From the NCBI RefSeq assembly GCF_001897685.1, contig NZ_MKUG01000171.1, positions 1-56,324 on the forward strand: 56,324 nt of DNA, written 5' to 3'. This document shows, one piece after another, positions 38,710 to 47,169 of the stretch. Position 1 is the first letter of the stretch, and the number at the start of each line of letters is the position of its first letter. This DNA comes from Thiobacillus sp. 65-1402. GTDB taxonomy: Bacteria; Pseudomonadota; Gammaproteobacteria; Burkholderiales; Thiobacillaceae. The position numbers and the translations under genes were made by a program. The notes beneath the pieces were generated by a model. That model was given only the letters and a program-made list of their open reading frames with translations, was not told the origin of the DNA and made no database searches.

Positions 38710-38975
38710 GAGGTTAGGAAGGTTGGGAGCAGGTTAGGAAGGGTGGAAGCCGCATAAACAGGGCTTGTTCCTAACCTTCCTAACCTTCCTAACCTGAAAC
38801 GAGGTGTTGTGTGTGTAGCGGGTGTTACGCACGCGCGTATACGTGTGCGTGCGTGCCATGCACGCGCTACGTGTAAGGAAAAGCAAAACAGGTTGGGAAG
38901 GTTAGGAAGGTTAGGAACCTCCTTTATCCATGCGGGATTCAGGCTTCCTAACCTGCTCCCAACCTTCCTAACCTC
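38710..38975. repeat. nested inverted-repeat iteron array, candidate phage replication origin
   Basis: Outer 32-bp perfect inverted repeat 38710-38741/38944-38975; inner 30-bp repeat (1 mismatch) 38767-38796/38889-38918; about 12 GGTTRGGAR units; alternating Pu/Py core 38827-38855. Confidence 0.85.
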
Positions 38976-38979
38976 GGGG

Positions 38980-41235
38980 CTAGAATGGCGCGGCATCGAG
39001 CCCTCCTTCCCCGGGTCGCACACCACCTACGCGCGCAGTTTCCATTGCCGGTGGTGCCGTTTCATTTGTCGCTGGATCAGAGTCCCTCTTCGGTGCCGTG
39101 TACCAGTAGCGCACCATGCCGTTGCGCTTTTCCACGCGCCCGCAGCCGAGCTTGCGCAGGGCGATGCCGATGCGCGTCTGCATGTCGCGGGTGAGCTTGC
39201 TGGCATCGATGACCTTCAGCCCCTCGAAGGCCGCCATGGCCACCGAGAACGGCTTGTATTGCTCGTATACCCAGTCGTGCAGCGCGTCGACCAGCGATTC
39301 GCCCTGCTCGCGCTTCAGCTGCTCGGGATCGAAATGAAGGCGCTGCTCTTCGCCCGTTGGGTAGAACCGCTCACCCTGCTGGTAACGCACGAAGGCCTCG
39401 GCGAACAGCTGGTCGCGCACCTTCGCCAAGCCGGAAAGATCGATCTCGCCGACCTCGATCGGCCAGAAGCGACGCCCGCCCGTCGGGTCCTTGTTCCATT
39501 CCCATTCGTTCGTGGAGCCGGAGAACACCGTCTGCCGTGGCACCTTGATCTGGCGCCGGCCATACACCGGCCGATATTCATCGATCTGGCGCGACAGAAA
39601 CGACTTCTGTTTGAGCGACTCGGTGCGGGCCAGCGATCCCAGCTCGGGGAACTCATACAGCCACTTGCCCTGCAGCGCCGCCATCGAATCCTTGTTGTGC
39701 AGATCGATGTCGGTGTCGCCGAACCACTCGCCGCCCAGGATCGACAGCGTGGTCGACTTGCCGCGCCCCTGGATACCCTCGAACACCAGGCAGTAATCGA
39801 ACTTCACCCCCGGCCGCATCACCCGCGCGATCATGCCGAGCAGAAACCACGCCGCCACCCGCTCCGTGTATTCGGTGCGCGCCACGCCGAGGTAATCTTC
39901 CAGCCAGTGATCGATGCGCGCCGTGCCGTCCCACCGCAGCGACTTCAGCCAGTCGCGCACGGGATGGAACGCAAACGCGCGCCCCAGCACCTCCACCGCC
40001 TCCGCCACCATGATCGACGACGGCGTGAAGCGATACGTCCGCGCCAACCACATCGCGGTGCGGCTATCGTCGGTGCCGTCCCACTCGCCGGCCATGCCGC
40101 CCTCAAAAGGCGGCGGCGCACGCTTCACCGTGCGCTGAGCGAATTCGTCGAACGCCAGCACCCCCTGCCACGAAGGATCGTTGAGCAGGATGTCGTACAC
40201 GTTCGCCAGGCAGGCCTTCAGGTCGCCCTTGTCGTACAGCAGTTTCTTGCGCCAGTCCGGCATATCGTCCGGCAGCGAGGAAGCCTTGCCCCCCCCACCG
40301 GGCTGCGCCCGCGCCCGTGATGCTTTCGGCGGCTTGGGCGGAGACCAGCCGGCATCCATCGCCAGCTTGAAAATCGTCGCCCCCGTCACGCCCTTGCCCG
40401 GCTCGAAACTCTTCCAGTGCGTCGCCACCTGGGCGCTGCCGGGATACTTCGCCGACTTCGCCGACCAGGCATCGAACACATCGCCCGCGCCCGTGCCCAG
40501 CTCCGAGCAGATCGCCATCCCGATGTGAATCCAGTCGTCGTAGCCGCACTCCGGCGAAATGAACGCCAGCGCGCTCTCGACCTTGGCGCGGCCCTCCAGG
40601 GCTGGCGCCGGCGCAGTGGATGGCTTGCCGGTGGCCGCGCGCTTCTTGCCGCTCTCAACCGTCGCCTTCAGGCGCTTCAGCACCTTCTCGGGCAGCGGGT
40701 TCACCTCTTCCGGCGTGGCCGGATAGCGCTTGCCAGTAAACGTGAAGAACTGGCGCCCGCAGAACACCTCCACGCCAACCTCGTTCGACTTGAACGTCTC
40801 CGTCTCGCCCGAGCAGATGATGTGCACACCCTTGCCGCTCGGCGAGAACTCCGTGTAGCTGTTGCAGTTAGCGATGATCGCCGCGCCGCGCTCCGTCATC
40901 AGCTCCGTCGCCGGATCGAACATGCCATCGAGGTCCACCCCGATCAGGCCATCCCCCGGCAGAAAGGCGAAGCCCACGCCCGTCCAACGACTGCCAGCCT
41001 TCTCGACCGCCGCCCGCGCCGTGGCCAGATCGACCAGCGCCGCCCGATCCGCGTCCGAACCCTGCTCACCCGTGCGGCGCGCGCCGGAAACGTAATACGG
41101 CACCTTGCGCGGCTTCTTATCCCCCGGCTTCGACTCGAATCGCCACACCAACCACTGCGCGCGCGCAGCCAGCGTGGGGGGGATCGCATCGAACGCCACG
41201 GCGTTCAGACCTGCTGTATCTGTCTTGTCCTGCAC
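38980..41235 (-). CDS. phage replication protein: PrimPol-like N-terminus plus VapE/VirE-type helicase
   Basis: AQWLVWRFESKPGDKKPRKVPYYVSG, GLIGVDLDGMFD, CGYDDWIHIGMAICSE (PriCT-like), CLVFEGIQGRGKSTTLSILGGEWFGDTDID. Confidence 0.88.
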   Translation of the reverse strand: MQDKTDTAGLNAVAFDAIPPTLAARAQWLVWRFESKPGDKKPRKVPYYVSGARRTGEQGSDADRAALVDLATARAAVEKAGSRWTGVGFAFLPGDGLIGVDLDGMFDPATELMTERGAAIIANCNSYTEFSPSGKGVHIICSGETETFKSNEVGVEVFCGRQFFTFTGKRYPATPEEVNPLPEKVLKRLKATVESGKKRAATGKPSTAPAPALEGRAKVESALAFISPECGYDDWIHIGMAICSELGTGAGDVFDAWSAKSAKYPGSAQVATHWKSFEPGKGVTGATIFKLAMDAGWSPPKPPKASRARAQPGGGGKASSLPDDMPDWRKKLLYDKGDLKACLANVYDILLNDPSWQGVLAFDEFAQRTVKRAPPPFEGGMAGEWDGTDDSRTAMWLARTYRFTPSSIMVAEAVEVLGRAFAFHPVRDWLKSLRWDGTARIDHWLEDYLGVARTEYTERVAAWFLLGMIARVMRPGVKFDYCLVFEGIQGRGKSTTLSILGGEWFGDTDIDLHNKDSMAALQGKWLYEFPELGSLARTESLKQKSFLSRQIDEYRPVYGRRQIKVPRQTVFSGSTNEWEWNKDPTGGRRFWPIEVGEIDLSGLAKVRDQLFAEAFVRYQQGERFYPTGEEQRLHFDPEQLKREQGESLVDALHDWVYEQYKPFSVAMAAFEGLKVIDASKLTRDMQTRIGIALRKLGCGRVEKRNGMVRYWYTAPKRDSDPATNETAPPAMETARVGGVRPGEGGLDAAPF

Positions 41236-41393
41236 GCCGTCCCCTCGGCCGTCGCCGGCCCCGTGTTCTGATTGTTTGCCGGGTCATCGCCCAGCATTCG
41301 TTTGAGTGTTTCGAAATAGCGCGACGCCAGCTCCGGCGTAGGCCGCGCACGCATTGCGTACGAAAGCGCCCATGCCTGGCGCTCCGGTTGGCT
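41205..41393 (-). CDS. small hypothetical phage protein
   Basis: MSQPERQAWALSYAMRARPTPELASRYFETLKRMLG. Confidence 0.5.
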   Translation of the reverse strand, partial: SQPERQAWALSYAMRARPTPELASRYFETLKRMLGDDPANNQNTGPATAEGTACRTRQIQQV

Positions 41394-41412
41394 CATCGCG
41401 CGGCCCGCCAAG

Positions 41413-41856
41413 TCAACCCTCCGCAATCTGGCGGGCACGGTTCAACAGCTCCTCGCCCGCCGCGAAAAATTCCAGCATTTCGGACTGCAGCCCATCGATC
41501 TCGCGCGAGGTCAACTTGCCGTCCGCCAGCGCCTGGTGGAACTTGCCGGAAAAGTCGCCCAGCTCGCTCATCAAGCGCGTGTACGTCTCCAGCAGCGCCG
41601 CATCCGACACCGCCACATCGATGCGGGGAATCGGCGGCAGATAGCCCAGCGCCTCATTCATCGCCCGGCACATGCGGTGGTCGCCAGACACCCCCTGAAT
41701 GCGCACCGACTCATCCAGGCGCAGGTGATGCGTCGTGTTCTTGGGATTGACCTTGTTCCGCAGCACCGCCGGATCAAGCCCAACCCGCGGCCCCAGGCTC
41801 TCAGACCCGCCCGGGTAATCGTGCACCGTCGCGAACGCCGCATCGGTGATGTTCAT
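41413..41856 (-). CDS. phage regulatory protein CII family
   Basis: VGLDPAVLRNKVNPKNTTHHLRLDESVRIQGVSGDHRMCRAMNEALGY. Confidence 0.85.
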   Translation of the reverse strand: MNITDAAFATVHDYPGGSESLGPRVGLDPAVLRNKVNPKNTTHHLRLDESVRIQGVSGDHRMCRAMNEALGYLPPIPRIDVAVSDAALLETYTRLMSELGDFSGKFHQALADGKLTSREIDGLQSEMLEFFAAGEELLNRARQIAEG

Positions 41857-41918
41857 TGCCTCTCCCTCGTGAACGCTGACGCCGGCCGGGCCATTGCGTA
41901 GCCTGCATCCATTGATCG

Positions 41919-41950
41919 AAAAAAAGCCCCGGCCAGGACAGCGCCGGGGA
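41919..41950 (-). terminator. intrinsic terminator between cro-like and cII-like genes (tR1-like position)
   Basis: Reverse strand CCCCGGCGC...GGCCGGGGC followed by TTTTTTT. Confidence 0.7.
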
Positions 41951-42078
41951 AGGATTGGAGGAGGACTGCATGCGGCAGATTACGAACAGCACCGCCATCT
42001 GCCAGGGCGGAAAAGGCGCCCGTTCCAGGCTCGGTAGAATGGCAAGTCTCACCAAACCACACACCGAAAGGAACGGAC

Positions 42079-42423
42079 ATGGAAACCGAAGAACGGCTCA
42101 AGCGCCTGGAGAACGCCGTGCGGACACTCTCCTCGGAACTCATCGAGACGCAAAAAACCAGCGACGAGCGCGCGGCCCTGCTCATCGGCATGGAGCAGCT
42201 ATGCCTATCCATGCTGCCGCTCATTTCTGCCCCCGAGCCGATGATCCGCAGCGTACTCGTGATCGCATACGACAGCATCGACAGCAAGCTCGACAAAGCG
42301 GACGACGAGTTTCGGGCCGCAGCGCGTCGAGCACTCGACGTATTCTCTGCTGCGATTCTTCAGTCGAGCGATATACGCGCGAAGCTGGAGCGGCCGGATT
42401 CGGATCGTCCCGCAGCGCCCTGA
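42079..42423 (+). CDS. hypothetical phage protein
   Basis: 114 aa coiled-coil-like METEERLKRLENAVRTLSSELIETQKTSDERAALL; AAGGA upstream of ATG. Confidence 0.55.
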   Translation: METEERLKRLENAVRTLSSELIETQKTSDERAALLIGMEQLCLSMLPLISAPEPMIRSVLVIAYDSIDSKLDKADDEFRAAARRALDVFSAAILQSSDIRAKLERPDSDRPAAP

Positions 42424-42520
42424 GATCATTCGCCTTGCGCGTCGAAATCGACAGCACACGCGACATCTCGGCTTCATCGCCGCGCCCGAACAAGCGTTCC
42501 CACCAGCCGCGCTTGCTCAC
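42221..42520 (-). CDS. hypothetical small protein, coupled to cro-like gene by GTGA overlap
   Basis: VSKRGWWERLFGRGDEAEMSRVLSISTRKANDLRAL; overlaps antisense to 42079-42423. Confidence 0.4.
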   Translation of the reverse strand: MSKRGWWERLFGRGDEAEMSRVLSISTRKANDLRALRDDPNPAAPASRVYRSTEESQQRIRRVLDALRPETRRPLCRACCRCCRMRSRVRCGSSARGQK

Positions 42521-42957
42521 GCGGCGGCCTCATCGCCGTCGCTGCGCCGGCGGTCTTCCTCCCGCCGCTCCCCGTCGCGCGGCTCGCCGAAATCACCAAA
42601 GTCGGGATCGCTCACTTGGCGGCGGTCGCCATCGCGGCGCTCGACACCCGAGCGCGGCTCGCCGAATTCCCCGAAGGTCGAAGCGCACTTGCATACCGGA
42701 GCCATATGGGACGGCAGAGCATCGCCGGGGTTGGGGTACAGGTCGGGCCGCAGATCGTGCGGCGTCATCCGGTACTCAAGAAAGTCCGCGATCGCAAGCA
42801 CCACGTCGGCCGGTGGCATTTGATCGGGGTTGGGGCTGTTAAGCCACTTGTACACATGTGGCTGGCTGATTTTCGACCCGGGGATTCGCTCGCGAATGCC
42901 GCGCGCCAGTTGCGCCTGGCCGTGTGCCAAATCGACTGCCTGTTGGAGAGATTCCAT
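42517..42957 (-). CDS. Cro/YdaS-like regulator
   Basis: LQQAVDLAHGQAQLARGIRERIPGSKISQPHVYKWLNSPNPDQMPPADVVLAIADFL. Confidence 0.8.
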   Translation of the reverse strand: MESLQQAVDLAHGQAQLARGIRERIPGSKISQPHVYKWLNSPNPDQMPPADVVLAIADFLEYRMTPHDLRPDLYPNPGDALPSHMAPVCKCASTFGEFGEPRSGVERRDGDRRQVSDPDFGDFGEPRDGERREEDRRRSDGDEAAA

Positions 42958-42971
42958 GCTCATGCCCTCAG

Positions 42972-42999
42972 AATATAACCAAGGTTCTACTGATGTCAA
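42972..42999 (-). promoter_or_regulatory. leftward early promoter with overlapping operator
   Basis: Reverse strand TTGACA-16 nt-TATATT with AGAACCTTGGTTAT (42975-42988) overlapping the -10. Confidence 0.75.
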
Positions 43000-43022
43000 C
43001 AACTACAGTTCTTTGACTGTTT

Positions 43023-43036
43023 ATGACCGTGGTTAT
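43023..43036. promoter_or_regulatory. second operator (ATGACCGTGGTTAT) in the cI/cro intergenic region
   Basis: 12/14 match to AGAACCNNGGTTAT consensus; near rightward TTGACT...TATAGG for cI. Confidence 0.6.
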
Positions 43037-43048
43037 AGGTTCCAAGCC

Positions 43049-43399
43049 ATGAAATACGGAGAACGCTTACGCACGGCACGCGTCCACGCCAAACTGACCC
43101 AGCAGCAGCTGGCGGATAGGATCAATAACGTGTGCACGCAGGAGAACATCTCCAAGCTGGAAAGAAGCGACGCCACGGGCTCGGAGTTCACAGCGCAGTT
43201 CGCCGAGGCATGCGGCGTCAGGGCAATGTGGCTGGCAGAGGGGCAGGGCGATATGGTTGACGGCCTTTACGTGCACGACGAAAGGATCAAGCACCTGGTG
43301 CAGGTATGCCAGGACCTTGCCGATTACGACGTGCAAAGGCTCGTTCAGGCTGGCGATGCACTTAAGGAACTCAGCACCAAAACCAAGAAACCAGCGTAG
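43049..43399 (+). CDS. CI-like repressor (HTH_3)
   Basis: MKYGERLRTARVHAKLTQQQLADRINNVCTQENISKLERSDATGSEFTAQFAEACGVRAMWLAEGQGDM. Confidence 0.85.
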   Translation: MKYGERLRTARVHAKLTQQQLADRINNVCTQENISKLERSDATGSEFTAQFAEACGVRAMWLAEGQGDMVDGLYVHDERIKHLVQVCQDLADYDVQRLVQAGDALKELSTKTKKPA

Positions 43400-43468
43400 C
43401 GCCAGAGTGTTGATGTTCGCGGTACAGTTGGAGCTTCAATTCGAATAAACAGGGGAGAGGGAAACATC

Positions 43469-43867
43469 ATGAAGAACACACTGACGGCAGTGCTGATCGC
43501 CGCCACATTGAGCGGCTGCGCCACCACAGCCGACCCGCAACGCCAAGCCGTACTCAACGAGATCAACCGGACGATCCCGACCTGCGCCGGCGCCGACGAC
43601 TGCAACGTCAAATGGGAAGCCGCTCAGCTATGGGTGGTTCACAACGCCCGCTACAAAATCCAGACGGCGACGAACGTCCTGATCGAAACCTACAACCCAG
43701 CCGACAGCAGCCCGTATCTTGCAGCCAGGGTAACGAAAGAGCCACTGGGTGGCGGCAAGTACCGGATGCTGGTCACGGTATGGTGTGACAACTGGATTGG
43801 CTGTATCCCCGACCAGTACGAGAAGGCGCTGGACTTCAACCGCACCGTGGCGGCAGCAAAGCCATGA
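43469..43867 (+). CDS. prophage-encoded lipoprotein
   Basis: Lipobox LSGCATT; next to repressor gene. Confidence 0.7.
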   Translation: MKNTLTAVLIAATLSGCATTADPQRQAVLNEINRTIPTCAGADDCNVKWEAAQLWVVHNARYKIQTATNVLIETYNPADSSPYLAARVTKEPLGGGKYRMLVTVWCDNWIGCIPDQYEKALDFNRTVAAAKP

Positions 43868-44259
43868 AAACGACTCTAGCCACTACAATCATCGCGGCCA
43901 CAGTGCTTGCCGGCTGCATGTCCGCCGGCATGGATGTCAAGCCCGACCAGGCCCGCGCCTTCCAGCCCGGCAAGAGCACGCGCGCCGAGATCGAGGCCGC
44001 CCTGGGCCGCCCCAACGTGGTGAGAAACAAGTCGGACGGCACCACCGAAATCGTCTATCAACACGTCGACGTCCGGGTGCGCGGCGAAACCTTCATCCCC
44101 TTCATCGGCGGCCTGGTGGGCGGCAGCGACGTGCGCACCAACGAAGTCACCTTCAGCCTCGACACAAACGGCGTCTTCCAGTCCACATCGAGCGCGACCA
44201 CCGAGCAAGGCGCATCGCTGATCGGCTCAAGCAACTACCGCCCACCGGCGACGCCATGA
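43864..44259 (+). CDS. prophage-encoded SmpA/BamE-like lipoprotein
   Basis: Lipobox LAGCMSA; FQPGKSTRAEIEAALGRPNVVRNKSDGTTEIVYQHVDV. Confidence 0.7.
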   Translation: MKTTLATTIIAATVLAGCMSAGMDVKPDQARAFQPGKSTRAEIEAALGRPNVVRNKSDGTTEIVYQHVDVRVRGETFIPFIGGLVGGSDVRTNEVTFSLDTNGVFQSTSSATTEQGASLIGSSNYRPPATP

Positions 44260-44459
44260 CCAACAAACCCCACCCCACCATCACCGTCGGCGAGCTGCTG
44301 GACGAACTTCGCAACTATCCAGCGCACTACACCGTCGATTTCGGCGGGCTCGTGTTCAGGCGGTTCAAGCCTCGGGCACCGAGCCACCTTCAGGCGGAAT
44401 TCGCCCAGACAGTGTCTCTAGACGATGAAGGGTACGTGGTGGTTGATAACCACGACTGA
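44256..44459 (+). CDS. small hypothetical protein
   Basis: MTNKPHPTITVGELLDELRNYPAHYTVDFGGLVFRRFK, overlaps upstream stop. Confidence 0.55.
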   Translation: MTNKPHPTITVGELLDELRNYPAHYTVDFGGLVFRRFKPRAPSHLQAEFAQTVSLDDEGYVVVDNHD

Positions 44460-44670
44460 TTGCGGCGAGCGCGATCCCAAGCTCAGCGTCTTCCATAGGC
44501 GCATAGCTTTCTTCGATCATGCCATCCATGTATCGCGCCAACATCCAGCGGCCAGACGGGCCCATGCGCCACACCCACACATTACCCTGATCAAGCGGGA
44601 TCTCCACGCCATCCTCGCGCCGGTACAGCAGGCCAGGCGCCCCCGCTTCCGCCAGTTCTTTCTGATCCAT
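44365..44670 (-). CDS. hypothetical protein (convergent with 44256-44459)
   Basis: 101 aa ORF; start near divergent regulatory region. Confidence 0.45.
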   Translation of the reverse strand: MDQKELAEAGAPGLLYRREDGVEIPLDQGNVWVWRMGPSGRWMLARYMDGMIEESYAPMEDAELGIALAAISRGYQPPRTLHRLETLSGRIPPEGGSVPEA

Positions 44671-44726
44671 CCCTGACTCCTTTTCGACTCGCCCACATCG
44701 GGCGCGGCTTCATTGTGCCACAAAAT

Positions 44727-44767
44727 ATAACCTTGGTTCTTGACAGATTGAGAACCATGGTTATAAA
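44727..44767 (+). promoter_or_regulatory. rightward early promoter with two operators
   Basis: ATAACCTTGGTTCT (44727-44740), TTGACA (44740-44745), 16-nt spacer, TATAAA (44762-44767), AGAACCATGGTTAT (44751-44764). Confidence 0.78.
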
Positions 44768-44931
44768 GTAACGACATACCCCGTAGCCGCGCGCCCCGTT
44801 GCGCACCCCAAGCGGCAGACGTGATGGGCCTGGACCCATCCCACGGTCGGGCAACCGGCTAGGAGCCTCACGAAGACGCAGGGTGATGTTGGGGAGCAGT
44901 GAACCGATTAACCACGGGAGAGGGAATCGCA

Positions 44932-45078
44932 ATGAACTTCGGAACCAGAAACGAACTGAGTGCATACAACGCCCAGCGCCGGGCCGAGCAGGCCGAACGC
45001 GCAGACACCATCATCGCTGCGGTGTGCCTGGCCGGAATGGCCGTCATGGTGCTGCTGGCCGCCGCCGGAGTGGTGTGA
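44932..45078 (+). CDS. small membrane protein
   Basis: MNFGTRNELSAYNAQRRAEQAERADTIIAAVCLAGMAVMVLLAAAGVV with RBS gggagaggga. Confidence 0.55.
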   Translation: MNFGTRNELSAYNAQRRAEQAERADTIIAAVCLAGMAVMVLLAAAGVV

Positions 45079-45311
45079 TGCAGCCCATCGTCATCCCCTC
45101 CATCGTCTCGCTGCGCTGGCAGGAGGCGCTGGCCCGGCCCAGCATCGGGCGCTGGCACAGCCTCACGCAGATGCTGTCTTCCATGGTCGTCAACGCCTCG
45201 GTCTACACCCCGGGCTCGCCGATCGTCGACGACCTGCGCACCCTGGCGCATGTGGCGCATGCGCATCAACTTGGCATGCAACCGATGGCGGCCGAGGAAA
45301 TGGCGGCCTGA
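45078..45311 (+). CDS. hypothetical phage protein
   Basis: MQPIVIPSIVSLRWQEALARPSIGRWHSLTQML. Confidence 0.55.
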   Translation: MQPIVIPSIVSLRWQEALARPSIGRWHSLTQMLSSMVVNASVYTPGSPIVDDLRTLAHVAHAHQLGMQPMAAEEMAA

Positions 45312-45313
45312 TC

Positions 45314-45889
45314 ATGCTGAGCGACCTCCAGAAAAGCCAGGCGCTCCACGACGGTGGCGCCGTGATCGCAGCGCGCAAGGCCCACATGGCGCGCACAGCC
45401 ACCGCCCTGCGCAAGATCGACCCGAACGACTACGGCCTCACGGCAGGCGAGTCGACCGCCATCCGCGCCGCACTCACGGCGATGGACAAGGTGATCGCCT
45501 CGCTCGCGAAGGATGCCCGCGAGGCCGACGCGATCAGGAAAGACTACGAGAAGCGCCTCACGGCGGCCAGGAAGGAATTCGCCACGCTGCTGTATGCCGA
45601 CGTGGCGGACTGCATCGCGCTGATTGCAACAGCCGAGCGCGTACCGTTTTACGGATTCGAGCTCCGGTCGTTCCGGGATCGCAGCAGCCCCGTTGGAAAT
45701 AGCTTGCATACCAAGGCTCGCGACGCCATCCACTCAATTGCCCACACCTGCGCCCGCGACAAGCTCGACCCAGCGACCAGGCGCCAGGAAGTCCTGGCTG
45801 GCCTGCCGGCGTTGAAGGAACGACACGCCGACCTCATCCGCGAGCTGACCACGCTCGCCGTCGCCGAACGCCTGGAGCAAACCGCTTGA
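45314..45889 (+). CDS. hypothetical phage early protein
   Basis: 191-aa ORF in the rightward operon. Confidence 0.65.
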   Translation: MLSDLQKSQALHDGGAVIAARKAHMARTATALRKIDPNDYGLTAGESTAIRAALTAMDKVIASLAKDAREADAIRKDYEKRLTAARKEFATLLYADVADCIALIATAERVPFYGFELRSFRDRSSPVGNSLHTKARDAIHSIAHTCARDKLDPATRRQEVLAGLPALKERHADLIRELTTLAVAERLEQTA

Positions 45890-45939
45890 CCACCCGGGAA
45901 GCCTGCCCCATCGAGCCAGGCCGTAAAAGGAGTATCAAA

Positions 45940-46284
45940 ATGTCAGCAAGACCCATCACCGACACCCTCCGCCATATCGGCGGCGGCGTGTTCATCGACA
46001 CCGCCAGCGACAAACTCGCCGAGCTGGTGGCGGCGGTCGATTCGTCCGGCAAGTCCGGGCGCATCGACCTGAGCATCAACGTGAAGAAGGCCACGCGCGG
46101 CGGCGCCATGATCCTAACCGGCAAGGTCAAGGTGACCAAGCCCGCCGACGAGCCGATGGAAGCGATGCTGTTCGCCACCCCCGAGGGCAACCTGGTCGCC
46201 GACGATCCACACCAGCAAAAGCTGGATCTCAAGAGCGTGCCGTCCGCCTCCGAGGCCGCGCCCACACAACTCAAATCCGCATAA
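45940..46284 (+). CDS. hypothetical phage early protein
   Basis: MSARPITDTLRHIGGGVFIDTASDKLAELVAAVDSSGKSGRIDLSINVKKATRGGAMILTGKVK; precedes YfdQ-like gene. Confidence 0.65.
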   Translation: MSARPITDTLRHIGGGVFIDTASDKLAELVAAVDSSGKSGRIDLSINVKKATRGGAMILTGKVKVTKPADEPMEAMLFATPEGNLVADDPHQQKLDLKSVPSASEAAPTQLKSA

Positions 46285-46293
46285 GGAACCACG

Positions 46294-47154
46294 ATGGAAC
46301 TCGCAAGCACCGAAACCGAAAACCTCGCGCAGACCCTGTCCCGCGAGATGAAGGCGCCGACCGAGATCGGCAGCAAACCCGAGTCGCACATCAAGCGCAT
46401 TGCCATGCCCCCGGGCTGGAAGCTGGAAGAGCGCGACGAAGAAAAGCTGCTCGACGCCCCGCGCCGCAAGAAAGCGACCATCGAGCTCAACGATGCCGAC
46501 AGCTTCGTCGACTACATCAAGCGCCACGGATCGCTCAACAGCAGCACGATCTGGTGCATCGCCAATTACAAGGCTGGCGACGTCAAGTTCACCGGCATCC
46601 TCAACGACCACGGCGAGGACAAGGACGCAGCAGCCTGGCGCGACCACAAGGCCAGCTTCTCGCCCGAGTTTTCGGAGGAGTGGAACCGCTGGGTGGGCAA
46701 GAACAAACAGCCATTCAACCAACCCGACTTCGCTTCGTTCATCGAAGAAAACCTCAAGGACATCGCCAGCGTCGACGGCAGCCCCACCGGCGCGCAGATG
46801 CTCGAAATGGCACTCACCTTCGAGGCCAACCAGGACATGCGCTTCAAAAGCGCGATCCGGCTGCAGAGCGGCGGCGTGCAGATGAGTTTCACCCAGGATG
46901 ACGACGCCCAGACCATCCAGAAAATGCAGGTCTTCGACCGCTTCAGCATCGGCCTGCAGGTCTTCTGGAACGGCGACGCCTATCGCATCGACGCCCGGCT
47001 GCGCTACCGCGTACGCGACGGCAAGTTGACCTTCTGGTTTGAACTGATCCGCCAGGACAAGGTGCTCGAAGATGCCACCTCGACCCTGATCGGCCAGATC
47101 AAGGAGAAGACCGGGACCCCGTTCTTCTTCGGCAACCCGTTCGCCAACAGCTGA
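46294..47154 (+). CDS. YfdQ / DUF2303 family phage protein
   Basis: TIELNDADSFVDYIKRHGSLNSSTIWCIANYKAGDVKFTGILNDHGEDKDAAAWRDHKASFSPEFSEEWNRW. Confidence 0.88.
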   Translation: MELASTETENLAQTLSREMKAPTEIGSKPESHIKRIAMPPGWKLEERDEEKLLDAPRRKKATIELNDADSFVDYIKRHGSLNSSTIWCIANYKAGDVKFTGILNDHGEDKDAAAWRDHKASFSPEFSEEWNRWVGKNKQPFNQPDFASFIEENLKDIASVDGSPTGAQMLEMALTFEANQDMRFKSAIRLQSGGVQMSFTQDDDAQTIQKMQVFDRFSIGLQVFWNGDAYRIDARLRYRVRDGKLTFWFELIRQDKVLEDATSTLIGQIKEKTGTPFFFGNPFANS

Positions 47155-47169
47155 CCAAGGGCGGCCGTC

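Noticed and set aside
38710-38975. CRISPR-like repeat array
   Set aside because: Units are ~9-10 bp, contiguous and in both orientations with no spacers; fits iterons/inverted repeats, not CRISPR
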